Below, in pieces: positions 34,908 to 45,190 of a stretch of 45,317 bases of DNA (its first letter is position 1; the number at the start of each line of letters is the position of its first letter). The position numbers and the translations under genes are program-made. Location of the stretch: positions 1 to 45,317 of the forward strand of contig JAUXWS010000102.1 of assembly GCA_030685015.1 (NCBI GenBank), in the 5' to 3' direction. The DNA is from a bacterium (GTDB taxonomy: Bacteria > CAIWAD01). The notes under the pieces are model-generated. The model had not been told where the DNA came from and made no database searches. It was given only the letters and a program-made list of their open reading frames with translations.

Positions 34908-35142
34908 GTGTCGTTGCAGCTTCAAGGGTCCCGCTTTGTTGCCGCCTGGCCGCCTGTCGGCGGGCTGGCCCGTTGACTGAATCACTCCACTGCAGATCCA
35001 GGTGCGATCGCCATCCTCCCGATTATCGACTGCGCGGGGGAATGTACTAAGCCACTGTGGGCAATGAGGCCGGCTCCCTGCCGGGGGGAGGACGACGGAC
35101 CGGGGTTGGGCCGGGATGGAGATCGTCCGGGGTGGGGATCGT

Positions 35143-35168
35143 CCGACAGGCTGCTAGCAGCCTGTCGG
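35143..35168. repeat. perfect 26-bp palindrome at element end
   Basis: The half-site CCGACAGGCTGCT is followed by its exact complement; the right part (35154-35168) is also the left terminal repeat of the element described next. Such a palindrome can act as a hairpin terminator or a recombination end. Confidence 0.8.
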
Positions 35169-35322
35169 GCTTGGGCCTTGGATGGGATTCGCGCCTAAAT
35201 TGAGGCCGGTTTTTCGGAATTTTCGCAGGGCATACTGGTGGTCTGTTCAAGAAAATTGCGGAACATCCGGACCGATTGGGGCGATGAAGACCGCCAAGTG
35301 GCCAAGTCCGACAGGCTGCTAG
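35154..35322. mobile_element. 169-bp MITE-like element with 15-bp inverted repeats
   Basis: The left end CTAGCAGCCTGTCGG (35154-35168) is the exact inverted copy of CCGACAGGCTGCTAG (35308-35322). The interior is relatively AT-rich (GGTTTTTCGGAATTTTCG) and non-coding. The right repeat ends 2 bp before the stop of the aldolase-like gene. There is no transposase, so this is a non-autonomous element or a recombination relic. It is unrelated in sequence to the 218-bp element. The rest of the 34908-35324 gap holds no supportable gene. Confidence 0.7.
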
Positions 35323-35324
35323 GC

Positions 35325-36509
35325 TCAGGCCCCGACCCAGGCCTGGCTCTCCACCAGGCCGAGGCGCTCGTAGAGGTTGCCCAGCATGGACATGAACTCA
35401 TCGCGGAAGCTGGGCATGCCGTCCAGGTCCCACAGCTCGAATTCGAAGTGGCCCAGGGCCTGGTACTCGAAATCACGCAGGAGGGCGGAGTCGGTCATGG
35501 GCAGGGCGCCCTGGCGGGACCCGCGCAGCCAGGCCAGCACCTTGCGCCGGTGCTCGCCGCGGAACTCCGGATGCATGACAATGCGCTCCGCCCACTCGAA
35601 TTCCGGCCTCACCTCAAGCACGGGGCGGGCCAGGGCGCCGGAGAGGAAGCCGGAGGGGAGGACGCCGCTGAGGGCGAGGCCGCGGGCGCCGGCGGCCGTC
35701 ATCCAGGACTCGGCCAAGCCGGCGGACCAGCCCTCGCTGTCACCGGAGACGGTGAGGAGGGTGATCGCCCCCTCGGCGCCCAGGCGGCGCAGGGCCTGCA
35801 CGACAGCGGCGGGGTCGTCCCCCGTCTCGGCGGCCGGCTCGTCCACGCGCAGGCTGATGGCCATGCGCCCCTCGCGGGCGGCCTTGAGCAGCTGGCGCAG
35901 CTCGCCATGGCTGCGGCTGCGCAACAGGCCGGCGGGGGAGATGCGCAGGGTCAGGTTGAGGAAGCCGGCGCCCAGGGCGGTGGCCAGCTGGTCGTCCAGG
36001 GCCTCGCTGTCCATGCCGCCGGGGAGCAGGTCGCTGGCCAGGGGCGGCAGGCAGCAGCGCAGGAAGAGGGGCGCCTGCCAGTGCTCGCGCAGGGCGGCGG
36101 CGCACATCAGGGCGGAGAACTCCCAGGGGCTCTGGCCCGCCCAGCCCTGCTCGAAGACGAGGCCGGCCACGCCCCGCGCCTTGGCGGAGCGCAGCACCAA
36201 GCGCGCCAGGTCATAGCAATGGCCGCCCAGCCGCACGGCCAGCAGCACGCCCTGGGGCCGGCGGCCCAGCTCGGCCAGGGTGCCGTCCAGGCTGCTGCTG
36301 CGGATGCCGCGCCAGGCGGCGGCCGAGCGCAGCATCTGCCGCATCTGGGTGCGGACGGTGGGGTCGGGGTTGAAGATGGCGTTGCGGGCAAAGGCGTCCA
36401 CGGCCCCGGGGGCCAGCTCCTCCTGGCGGAAGCCCGACACGCGGCCGCGCTCGTCGAAGAGCAGGTGCTGGTCCAGGGAGCGCCTCATGTCGTCCAGGTC
36501 GCGATACAT
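35325..36509 (-). CDS. class II aldolase-like protein without active-site residues
   Basis: This 394-residue protein resembles the longer class II fructose-bisphosphate aldolases. Its N-terminal NPDPTVRTQMRQMLR and GIRSSSLDGTL, the YDLARLVLRSAKARGVAGLVFE segment and PWEFSALMCAAALRE match that family's pattern, as does the C-terminal HPEFRGEHRRKVLAWLRG, then LRDFEYQALGHFEFELWDL. But the catalytic QGDH is replaced by LRCC, and the GE(I/V)G and SHGG metal/phosphate motifs are not recognisable. It is probably a pseudoenzyme on a TIM-barrel scaffold; function unknown. A strong AAAGGAGG precedes the ATG, 26 bp after the M24 peptidase gene. Family assignment is from remembered patterns. Confidence 0.65.
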   Translation of the reverse strand: MYRDLDDMRRSLDQHLLFDERGRVSGFRQEELAPGAVDAFARNAIFNPDPTVRTQMRQMLRSAAAWRGIRSSSLDGTLAELGRRPQGVLLAVRLGGHCYDLARLVLRSAKARGVAGLVFEQGWAGQSPWEFSALMCAAALREHWQAPLFLRCCLPPLASDLLPGGMDSEALDDQLATALGAGFLNLTLRISPAGLLRSRSHGELRQLLKAAREGRMAISLRVDEPAAETGDDPAAVVQALRRLGAEGAITLLTVSGDSEGWSAGLAESWMTAAGARGLALSGVLPSGFLSGALARPVLEVRPEFEWAERIVMHPEFRGEHRRKVLAWLRGSRQGALPMTDSALLRDFEYQALGHFEFELWDLDGMPSFRDEFMSMLGNLYERLGLVESQAWVGA

Positions 36510-36535
36510 GCCGTCCTCCTTTCACCCCGGCCCTC

Positions 36536-37714
36536 TCAGCGAACCAGGATCAGATCCTCCTGATCGGTGCCGGCGGCCACCTGCACCTCGCCCGCGAGGT
36601 CGATCAGCAGGTCATATTCGCTGCGGATGCCGAATTCGTCCAGGTAGACGCCGGGCTCCACTGACATGACGGTGCCCGGGATGAGGCGCCGCTCCTCCCG
36701 CGTCTCCAGGTTGTCCAGGTTGGCGCCGCGCCCATGGACCTCCTCGTCGATGCTGTGCCCCGTGCGGTGGAGGAAGCGCTCGCCCAGCCCCGCCGCGCGG
36801 ATGGGCCGCCGCGCCGCCTCGTCCGCCTCCCAGCCCTGGACGGGCCGGCTTTCCCCCTGGCGGTCCGCCACCAGCCGGCGCACCGCCCGGCGGGCGTCGC
36901 GCACCAGGGTCCAGACCTCGCCCACGCGGTCGGGGACGGTGCCGCCCGTGAAGCCCATCCAGGTCTGGTCGGCGTAGACGGCGCCGGGACGGTCCAGCTT
37001 GGCCCACAGGTCGATGAGGAGGACCCGCTCCCGCTCGATGGGGGAGCGGCCGGCCGGCTCGTGGTGGGGATCGGCGCTGTGGCGGCCGCCGGCCACGATG
37101 GGGTCGTGGTCCCAGACCAGCCCGGCGGCCAGGAAGCGCTCCTTGATGAAGGCCTGCAGGCCGCATTCGTCCAGGGGGTGTCCCTCGCGCAGGGAGCGGC
37201 CGGCCAGGGCGAAGGCGTCGGCCGCGATGTCACGCAGCATGGCGGCGGCCTCCAGGTGGCTGTGCAGCTGGTCGGGCGCCAGGCGGGCGCCCACCGCCTG
37301 CGCCAGGTCGCCGCTGGAGACCACCTCCGGCCCCAGGCTGCGCACCAGGTCCACCGTGCCCGCATCCACCAGGGAGAGGGTGGGGATGGCGCCCAGGGGG
37401 CTGGTCTCCATCGCCACGCGGCGCGCGCCCGCCAGCAGGCGGGCCAGCTCCTCGCGCAGGGACTGGTGGGAGAGGTAGTGGCGGCTGAGGCCGGGCAGGC
37501 TGGCCAGGGTGCGGGATTCGATGCGGTGCTCGAGCCGGACGGGCTGGCCCGCGGCGGGGATCCAGTACCAGGCGCGGCGGGTGCGGATCTGGCCGGGGGG
37601 CAGGCCCAGGAGGCGTTCCGCCACGGGATTGCGATCCTTCAACACGAAGAAGAGCCAGCCGTCCAGGCCCTCGCGGCGCAGCAGTTCCTGGATTTGCTCC
37701 AGCGAGCAGGTCAT
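36536..37714 (-). CDS. M24-family metallopeptidase (Xaa-Pro aminopeptidase-like)
   Basis: This 392-residue protein has the pita-bread fold's five metal ligands: D235 in LLIDLWAK, D249 in YADQTW, H320 in HRTGHSIDEE, E353 in SVEPGVY and E366 in IRSEYDLL. The N-terminal ~150 residues resemble the creatinase-like N-domain of proline peptidases. No signal peptide, so cytoplasmic; it probably removes N-terminal residues before proline. GGAGGAAAC precedes the ATG. It is followed by the aldolase-like gene in the same direction, and a divergent desulfurase gene lies across a gap containing the GATNNC repeat. Confidence 0.88.
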   Translation of the reverse strand: MTCSLEQIQELLRREGLDGWLFFVLKDRNPVAERLLGLPPGQIRTRRAWYWIPAAGQPVRLEHRIESRTLASLPGLSRHYLSHQSLREELARLLAGARRVAMETSPLGAIPTLSLVDAGTVDLVRSLGPEVVSSGDLAQAVGARLAPDQLHSHLEAAAMLRDIAADAFALAGRSLREGHPLDECGLQAFIKERFLAAGLVWDHDPIVAGGRHSADPHHEPAGRSPIERERVLLIDLWAKLDRPGAVYADQTWMGFTGGTVPDRVGEVWTLVRDARRAVRRLVADRQGESRPVQGWEADEAARRPIRAAGLGERFLHRTGHSIDEEVHGRGANLDNLETREERRLIPGTVMSVEPGVYLDEFGIRSEYDLLIDLAGEVQVAAGTDQEDLILVR

Positions 37715-37819
37715 GTTTCCTCCGCGCCATGTACCGGACGGCTTGTCCGCCAGCTGGCGCGGGCATTCTGGCAAATTGTGGACGGAAACCGAAGGTGGCG
37801 GCGGGGGGGCCTTCGATCC

Positions 37820-37870
37820 GATCCCGATAGCGATATCGATAGCGATCCCGATAGCGATAGCGATAGCGAT
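37820..37870. repeat. GATNNC hexanucleotide tract, 8.5 units
   Basis: Consecutive phased hexamers read GATCCC, GATAGC, GATATC, GATAGC, GATCCC, then three GATAGC and GAT. The tract lies between the divergent M24 and desulfurase genes, ending 17 bp before the desulfurase ATG. It is open in the desulfurase frame, where it would encode alternating Ile-Ala/Ile-Pro. Confidence 0.85.
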
Positions 37871-37886
37871 GCAAAGGGGAATGGGC

Positions 37887-38999
37887 ATGATCTATCTCGA
37901 CCACAATGCGTCCACGCCCCTGGCCCCCGAGGTCAAGGCGGCCATGCTGCCCTGGCTGGATGGCGCCACGGGCAATCCCTCCAGCGGCCACGCCTTCGGC
38001 CAGGCCTGCCGGGCGGCCGTGGAGCGAGCCCGCCGCCAGGTGGCCGCCCTGCTGGGCTGCCATCCCATCGAGATCCTCTTTACCAGCGGCGGCACCGAGG
38101 CCAACAACTGGGTCCTCCAGGGCCTGGCCCGCCGTTTCGGCCCCTGCCACATGGTGGTCGGCGCCGTGGAGCACCCGGCCATCCTCGAAGTGTGCCGCTT
38201 CCTCGAGACACAGGGCGTGGAGACGACCCTGCTGCCGGTCGACGGCCAGTGCCGCGTCAGCGTCGCGGCGGCGGCGCGCGCCCTGCGGCCGGAGACACGC
38301 CTGCTCAGCGTCATGCTGGCCAACAACGAGACGGGCGCCCTGCAGCCGGTGGCGGAGCTGGCCGCCCTCTGCCGGGAGCGCGGCATTCTCTCCCACTCGG
38401 ACGCCGCCCAGGCGGTGGGCAAGATCCCGGTGCATGTGGAGGAGCTGGGCGTGGACCTGCTCAGCGTGGCCGGGCACAAGCTGAACGCGCCAAAGGGGGT
38501 GGGCGCCCTCTACCTGCGCCACGGCGTGGAGCTGCCGCCCCTCATGTTCGGGGCCGGCCACGAGCGCGGCCTGCGTCCGGGCACGGAGAACGTGCTGGAA
38601 ATCGTGGGCCTGGGCGCGGCGGCGGATCGCTTCAGCGCGGACAGCGATCGCCTCGTGGCGGACTGCTCCCGCCTGCGGGACCGGCTGGAGCAGGAACTCC
38701 AACAGCGCATCCCCGGCCTGCGCATCAACAGCGGCGGCGTGGAGCGCCTGCCCAACACCTGCAGCGCCCTCTTCCCCGGCCGCCGGCGGGTGGACGAACT
38801 GATCGCCCGCTGCCCGGAGCTGGCGGCCAGCGCCGGCGCCGCCTGCCATGCCGACAGCGCCACGCCCAGCCATGTGCTGCGGGCGATGGGCCTCTCCGAC
38901 GAGGAGGCGGCGCGCACCCTGCGCCTTTCCTGTGGCCTGGGCACCACGGAGGAGGAGATGGTCGCCGCGGCGGAGATGCTGGAGCGGGCCAGCCGGTGA
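37887..38999 (+). CDS. cysteine desulfurase / selenocysteine lyase-like PLP enzyme
   Basis: This 370-residue class V aminotransferase-fold protein has the PLP lysine K198 in SVAGHKLNAPKG, H96 in VEHPA, and a catalytic cysteine C320 in AGAACHAD. It removes sulfur (or selenium) from cysteine to give alanine. Several segments, AGAACHAD and FGAGHERGLRPGTEN, look closer to selenocysteine lyase (SCLY) than to IscS, whose cysteine loop reads SSGSACTS. No iron-sulfur scaffold gene is adjacent. The ATG at 37887 has AAGGGGA at ideal spacing; other ATGs at 37869 and 37881 are in frame. Confidence 0.88.
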   Translation: MIYLDHNASTPLAPEVKAAMLPWLDGATGNPSSGHAFGQACRAAVERARRQVAALLGCHPIEILFTSGGTEANNWVLQGLARRFGPCHMVVGAVEHPAILEVCRFLETQGVETTLLPVDGQCRVSVAAAARALRPETRLLSVMLANNETGALQPVAELAALCRERGILSHSDAAQAVGKIPVHVEELGVDLLSVAGHKLNAPKGVGALYLRHGVELPPLMFGAGHERGLRPGTENVLEIVGLGAAADRFSADSDRLVADCSRLRDRLEQELQQRIPGLRINSGGVERLPNTCSALFPGRRRVDELIARCPELAASAGAACHADSATPSHVLRAMGLSDEEAARTLRLSCGLGTTEEEMVAAAEMLERASR

Positions 39000-39128
39000 A
39001 CCGCGGCGAGGGAAGCCCGTCAGGCGGGCTGGACGGCGTGGCGGTGGTGGTCGATCCTTATCCACCAATGCTCTGGCATGATGCCTGACACCGCCAGTGG
39101 ATGTGTCCTGCCCGCTGGACAGCCCGGC

Positions 39129-40040
39129 TCACAAGGCGGCCGCCAACTCCCGCGAGGCCAGCCCCTCCAGCGGCAGGGCCTCCATCCGCTCGCCCAGGGC
39201 ATGGCGCTTGCTTCCCGGATAGATGACGTAGAGCCGGGCCAGCGCATGGTCTGCGCGGTGCTGGAAATCGCCGGACCCGGGGGCGGCCACCAGCATGGTA
39301 TCACGCAGCGCGTGATGGATCGCCTCCAGCATGAACTCGATGAAGCCGGTGGATTGCCCGGCATGATCCGCTTCGGCCAGGGCATGGTGATAGACCTCCT
39401 GGTGCTGCCGGACGACCTCCTCCACAGGCACGAACTCGAAGATTGGATCCACCCTCATCAGCAAACGCGTCCGCCAGAGGCGGCCCATCCGCCCGTTGCC
39501 GTCTTCGAAGGGATGGATGAACTCCGCCTCGTAGTGGAAGACACAGCTCTTGATCAGGTCCAGGTCCGTGTCCTGCCGGAGGTAGGTGAACAGGTCCTCC
39601 ATCAAGCCCGGCACCCGCTCGGGGGCGGGCGCCAGATGCTGCAGCTCCGCTCCCTGCCAGACGCCCACCGACTGGCTGCGCCACTTGCCGGCCGAGGCGA
39701 CCAGTCCATTCATCAGCACGTGGTGGGCCTTGAGAAAGTCCACGGGGGACAAGGGATCGAGGTCGGCAAGTTGATTGTAGGCGTGAATGGCGTTCTGGAC
39801 CTCGAGAATGTCCTTGGCGGGCCCCGCCACCCGGTGTTGCTCCAGCAGCGCCGTCACCTGGTCGGGCGTGAGGGCGTTGCCTTCGATGGCCAGCGAGGAG
39901 TGGATCGTCTTGATGCGATTGCGCTTGCGCAGTGTCGCATCGGGTCTGGACAGCCGCAGGCTGCGGCAGATGCCCAGGCTCCCGCCGATCTCACCGTACA
40001 ACTGCAGGATGCGCTGGCTGATCTCGTAGGGCGGTTTCAT
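39129..40040 (-). CDS. Fic-domain AMP-transferase with N-terminal inhibitory helix
   Basis: This 303-residue protein has a full Fic active site, HPFEDGNGRMGR at residues 176-187, which AMPylates (or otherwise modifies) target proteins. Residues 48-55, SSLAIEGN, match the (S/T)xxxE(G/N) inhibitory motif, whose glutamate (E53) blocks the site in self-inhibited class II Fic proteins. This fits a single-gene protein with no separate antitoxin nearby. The C-terminal part is a helical domain without a recognised DNA-binding motif. It is transcribed toward the desulfurase gene. Confidence 0.92.
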   Translation of the reverse strand: MKPPYEISQRILQLYGEIGGSLGICRSLRLSRPDATLRKRNRIKTIHSSLAIEGNALTPDQVTALLEQHRVAGPAKDILEVQNAIHAYNQLADLDPLSPVDFLKAHHVLMNGLVASAGKWRSQSVGVWQGAELQHLAPAPERVPGLMEDLFTYLRQDTDLDLIKSCVFHYEAEFIHPFEDGNGRMGRLWRTRLLMRVDPIFEFVPVEEVVRQHQEVYHHALAEADHAGQSTGFIEFMLEAIHHALRDTMLVAAPGSGDFQHRADHALARLYVIYPGSKRHALGERMEALPLEGLASRELAAAL

Positions 40041-40220
40041 GATGTGGTCATGATAGCATCAACTGATACGATCAATAAGTGAACTTGGGACTTGTCGGCA
40101 CGGCTCTGGCATCGTGCCTGCCACTGGATGGGGGGAGTCGATCTGTTCGTCCAGCCATGGCGCTGCCACGCCTGGGCGGACGTCCATTTCCTTTCACCAG
40201 CGCTGGACGGGCAAAGCCGG

Positions 40221-41177
40221 TCAGTAATCGGTCACGGTGCGGCGCAGCCGCTCCAGCACCGGACCCGGCTCGGCGCGGAAGACCTGGCCCGTGATCGCCT
40301 CACAGGCCTCGATGTACTTCTGGGCGGTGGAGACGCGCACCTCGTCGGTGATCTCCGGCGGCGGCCCATCCCCCGTGAAGCCGCGGTCGGCCAGCCAGGT
40401 GCGCAGGTGGTCCTTGTCGATGCGGCGCTGCTCGGCGCCCTGCTCGAAGAGGGCCTGGTAGCTGTCGGCGTACCAGAAGCGGCTGGAGTCGGGGGTGTGG
40501 ATCTCGTCCATCAGGGTGACGCGCCCATCCTTCAGCCCGAACTCGTACTTGGTGTCGACAAGAATGATGCCCTGGCGCGCCGCCACCTCCACGCCGCGGC
40601 GGTAGAGGGCCAGGCTCAGCTCCACCAGCTCGTCCATCACGCGCCGGGGCAGGATGCCGCGCGCCACGATCTCGGCGGGGGAGACGCTCTCGTCGTGCTC
40701 GCCCTGGGCCGCCTTGGTGGAGGGCGTGACGATGGGCGCGGGGAGGCGCTCGTCCTTGCGCAGGCCCTCGGGCAGGTGGTTGCCGCAGAAGTCGCGCACG
40801 CCTTTTTGGTAGTGCGTCCAGGCGCTGGTGGAGGTGTTGCCCGTGATGTGGCCGCGCACCACCATCTCCACGAGCAGGGGCTGCAGGTCCTGCACGACGA
40901 TGGCGTTGGGGTCGGGCACGGCCAGGATGTGGTTGGGCACGAGATCCCGTGTCGACTCGAACCAGAAGTTGGCCAGCTGGGTGAGCACCTGGCCCTTGAA
41001 GGGGATGGTGGCCAGCACGCGGTCGAAGGCGCTGACGCGGTCCGTGGTGACGATGAGGCGGCGGCCCTCCCGCGCCCAGGATTCGCGCACCTTGCCGTGG
41101 TGCCGCTCGCCGGGGAGGTCCAGGTCCACGGCGTCCAGGGTGTGGGCCAGCTGCGTGCGAATGGCGCTCAATTCCAT
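40221..41177 (-). CDS. purC: SAICAR synthase
   Basis: PurC ligates aspartate to CAIR in purine synthesis. This 318-residue protein is of the longer (yeast-like) form, with HHGKVRESWA and VTTDRVSAFDRVL near the N-terminus, PLLVEMVVRGHITGNTST, and ILVDTKYEFGLKDG with TLMDEIHTPDSSRFW. A GGGAGGGC lies before the ATG. It follows asnS after an ~83-bp gap containing a GATATC hexamer tract. Confidence 0.95.
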   Translation of the reverse strand: MELSAIRTQLAHTLDAVDLDLPGERHHGKVRESWAREGRRLIVTTDRVSAFDRVLATIPFKGQVLTQLANFWFESTRDLVPNHILAVPDPNAIVVQDLQPLLVEMVVRGHITGNTSTSAWTHYQKGVRDFCGNHLPEGLRKDERLPAPIVTPSTKAAQGEHDESVSPAEIVARGILPRRVMDELVELSLALYRRGVEVAARQGIILVDTKYEFGLKDGRVTLMDEIHTPDSSRFWYADSYQALFEQGAEQRRIDKDHLRTWLADRGFTGDGPPPEITDEVRVSTAQKYIEACEAITGQVFRAEPGPVLERLRRTVTDY

Positions 41178-41216
41178 GGTGCCCTCCCTGAAGCAAGCTC
41201 TGGTCAACACGCAATC

Positions 41217-41260
41217 GATATCGATATCGATATCGATATCGAAAGAGATCCCGATCGCGA

Positions 41261-41262
<2 letters not shown>
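41217..41262. repeat. GATNNC hexanucleotide tract between asnS and purC
   Basis: Four perfect GATATC units, one GAAAGA, then GATCCC, GATCGC and GATC, all in register, end at the asnS stop. The unit family matches the tract at 37820-37870. The tract lies upstream of purC and downstream of asnS. Confidence 0.85.
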
Positions 41263-42655
<1,393 letters not shown>

Positions 42656-42795
42656 GGTCTGTCCTTCCAGCTGTCCGCCGCGAAGGTACCAACTCCGAGC
42701 CGCCGGCGCGGCATGGCCGACGGGGTGGCCGCCCGGCCGTCGCCCCGGGTGGCCGCTTTGTTATCATGTCAACAAGTCAAGCGGGAGAACAGGGC

Positions 42796-45117
42796 ATGGA
42801 TCGGCAGGGCATCGCGGCGATCGTGGGAGAGGCCTTGGCGCAGGGGCACGACACCCTGCTCGAGTCGGAAGTCTACCGTCTGCTGGAACTGGCCGGGCTG
42901 CCCGTGCCGGCCTGGCGCGCCCTGCCGCCCGGCGGGGAGCTGGACGAGACCTGGCTGGCCGCCCTGCCCGGCCGCCGCGTGGCGCTCAAGGTCCTCTCCC
43001 GGCGCATCCTCCACAAGAGCGACGTGGGAGGCGTGCGGCTGCTGCCCAAGGATCCGGCTGCCGTGCGCGAAGCCATGGCCGCCATGCTGGAAGGCGTCCC
43101 CGCCGCCTGGCAGGACTACGAGCGCCGGCGCGGGCGCTCCTCCGACCGCGACCCGGCGGTGGAGGGCCTGCTGCTGGTCGAGGGCGTCGACTACCCCGCC
43201 GAGCTGGGGCGCGAGCTGCTGCTGGGGGCGCGGCATTCCCGCGAGTTCGGCCCGGTGGTGACGGTGGGGATCGGCGGGACGGACGCCGAGTTCCTCTCAG
43301 CGCGGCTGGAGCCGGGGCGTGGGCATGCCATCCGCAGCGCCCTGCTGCTGGATCGCGCCGGCATCCGCCGCATGCTGGAGCAGACCCTGGTGGTGGAGCG
43401 CCTCACCGGCCGTGCCCGCGGCCGCGACCGCGTGATGGAGCTGGCGGCGCTGGAGGAGGCGGTGGCGGCCTTCCTTCGCCTCGTCACGCTCTTCTCGCCG
43501 CTGGACGAGGAGGCGCCCGCCCACCTCGAGGAGCTGGAGATCAACCCGCTGGTGGTGGCGGCGGACGGCCGCCTACTGCCCCTGGACGGCCTCATGCGCA
43601 TCGCCCCGCGCCGTCCCCTGCCGCCCGCCCGGCCGGTGGAGAAAGTGGAGCGGCTCCTCCACCCGGCCAGCGTGGCCCTGGTGGGGGTCTCGCAGAAGAT
43701 GAACGTGGGGCGGATCATCCTCCAGAACCTGCTGGACGCCGATTTCCCCACCGAGCGCCTCCACATCATCAAGCCCGATGCGGACGAGATTGCCGGGGTG
43801 CGGTGCTGGCCGCGGCCCACCGACCTGCCGGAGAAGGTGGACCTGCTGGTCCTGGCCGTCAGCGCGGAGCAGGTCCCCGCCGAACTGGAGGCCATCTGCG
43901 CGGCGGATTGCGCCGAGACGATCATCGTCATCCCGGGCGGCATCGCGGAGAAGGAGGGCGGCCAGGCCATCCAGGCGCGCATCGACGCTGTCATCGCCCG
44001 CGCCCGCACCCTGCCCGGCGGCGGGCCGGTCATCAATGGCAGCAATTGCCTGGGCGTCTACGACCGGGAGGCGGGGGTCAACACCCTCTTCATCCCCGAG
44101 TACAAGCTGCCCCGCCCCGTCCGCGCCAAGGGCGCCACCCCCGGCCGCGTCGCCCTGCTTTCCCAGTCGGGCGCCTTCATGATCTGCCGCATGTCCCGCC
44201 TGGCCGACCTGGATCCGGTCTACGCCGTCTCCTACGGCAACCAGATGGACCTCACCCTGGGCGACTACCTTGAGGCGCTGGTGGGTGACGAGGCGGTGGA
44301 CACGGTGGCCTGCTACGTGGAGGGCTTCGCCGACCTGGACGGCCTGAAGACGGCCCGCCTGGCCCATGCCCTGACCCTGGCCGGCCGTCGCGTCATTCTC
44401 TACAAGGCCGGCCGCAGCGCGGAGGGACAGAGCGCCAGCGCCGGCCACACGGCCTCCATCGCCGGCGATTATGAGACCTGCCGCCAATTGCTGCCCGAGG
44501 TGGGGGTCGAACTGGCCGAGACCTTCGACGACTTCGAGCATCGGGCCCGGCTGGCCCGCGCCCTGGGACCGTGGCGTGGACCGCGGGGGCGGGCGGCGCG
44601 GGTGGCGGTGGTTTCCAACGCGGGCTTCGAATGCGTGGGAATCGCCGACAACCTGGCCGCCGCCGATGGGCGGCTGGAATTGGCCGTCCTGGCCGAGCGG
44701 ACGCGCGACCGGCTGCGCCGGGCCTTTGTCACGGCGCGGCTGGACAGCCTGGTGGACGTGCGCAATCCCCTCGACCTGACGCCCATGGCCACGGACGCCG
44801 CCTGGGGCGAGTGCGTGAGCGCCCTGCTCGAGGATCCGGGGGTGGACGCCGCCATCATTTCCATTGTGCCGCTCACGGCGGCCATGCAAACCCTGCCCGT
44901 CGGCGCGGGGCACCGCGAGGACCTCGCCTCACCCGACGCCATTGCGGCGCGCCTGGCGCAGCTCAAGCATGAGATGGACACGCCCTTTGTTTGCGCCGTG
45001 GACTCAGGCGTGCTCTTCGATCCACTGGTGCGGCAGTTGGAGGGAGCGGGCATCCCGGTCTTCCGCCACGCCGACGAGGCGACGCGCTGCCTGCGGCGGC
45101 ATCTGACCGGTCAATAG
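42796..45117 (+). CDS. fused ADP-forming acyl-CoA synthetase (ATP-grasp first)
   Basis: This 773-residue protein joins both subunits of ADP-forming acetate/acyl-CoA synthetase, which makes ATP and a carboxylic acid from acyl-CoA, ADP and phosphate. The ATP-grasp (beta-type) domain is N-terminal (about 1-270), with the swinging histidine H73 in ILHKSDVGGV and EINPLVV at 249-255; the CoA-binding and ligase (alpha-type) part follows (HPASVALVGVSQ near 289), with catalytic H551 in AGHTAS. This beta-alpha order is the reverse of the more common fused form. Start: ATG at 42796 with GGGAG upstream; an ATG ten codons earlier has none. It is divergent from asnS. Confidence 0.9.
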   Translation: MDRQGIAAIVGEALAQGHDTLLESEVYRLLELAGLPVPAWRALPPGGELDETWLAALPGRRVALKVLSRRILHKSDVGGVRLLPKDPAAVREAMAAMLEGVPAAWQDYERRRGRSSDRDPAVEGLLLVEGVDYPAELGRELLLGARHSREFGPVVTVGIGGTDAEFLSARLEPGRGHAIRSALLLDRAGIRRMLEQTLVVERLTGRARGRDRVMELAALEEAVAAFLRLVTLFSPLDEEAPAHLEELEINPLVVAADGRLLPLDGLMRIAPRRPLPPARPVEKVERLLHPASVALVGVSQKMNVGRIILQNLLDADFPTERLHIIKPDADEIAGVRCWPRPTDLPEKVDLLVLAVSAEQVPAELEAICAADCAETIIVIPGGIAEKEGGQAIQARIDAVIARARTLPGGGPVINGSNCLGVYDREAGVNTLFIPEYKLPRPVRAKGATPGRVALLSQSGAFMICRMSRLADLDPVYAVSYGNQMDLTLGDYLEALVGDEAVDTVACYVEGFADLDGLKTARLAHALTLAGRRVILYKAGRSAEGQSASAGHTASIAGDYETCRQLLPEVGVELAETFDDFEHRARLARALGPWRGPRGRAARVAVVSNAGFECVGIADNLAAADGRLELAVLAERTRDRLRRAFVTARLDSLVDVRNPLDLTPMATDAAWGECVSALLEDPGVDAAIISIVPLTAAMQTLPVGAGHREDLASPDAIAARLAQLKHEMDTPFVCAVDSGVLFDPLVRQLEGAGIPVFRHADEATRCLRRHLTGQ

Positions 45118-45190
45118 GGCCGGTCCGGGCCGACCGGCGGAGGCCTTGGAGACCGCATCAGTAGCCCGGCCGTCGACCGCCAATTCCTTG

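Noticed and set aside
37820-37870. GATNNC tract as an N-terminal extension of the desulfurase
   Set aside because: The frame is open, but the best ribosome site (AAGGGGA) lies after the tract and family members begin at MIYLDHNAS.
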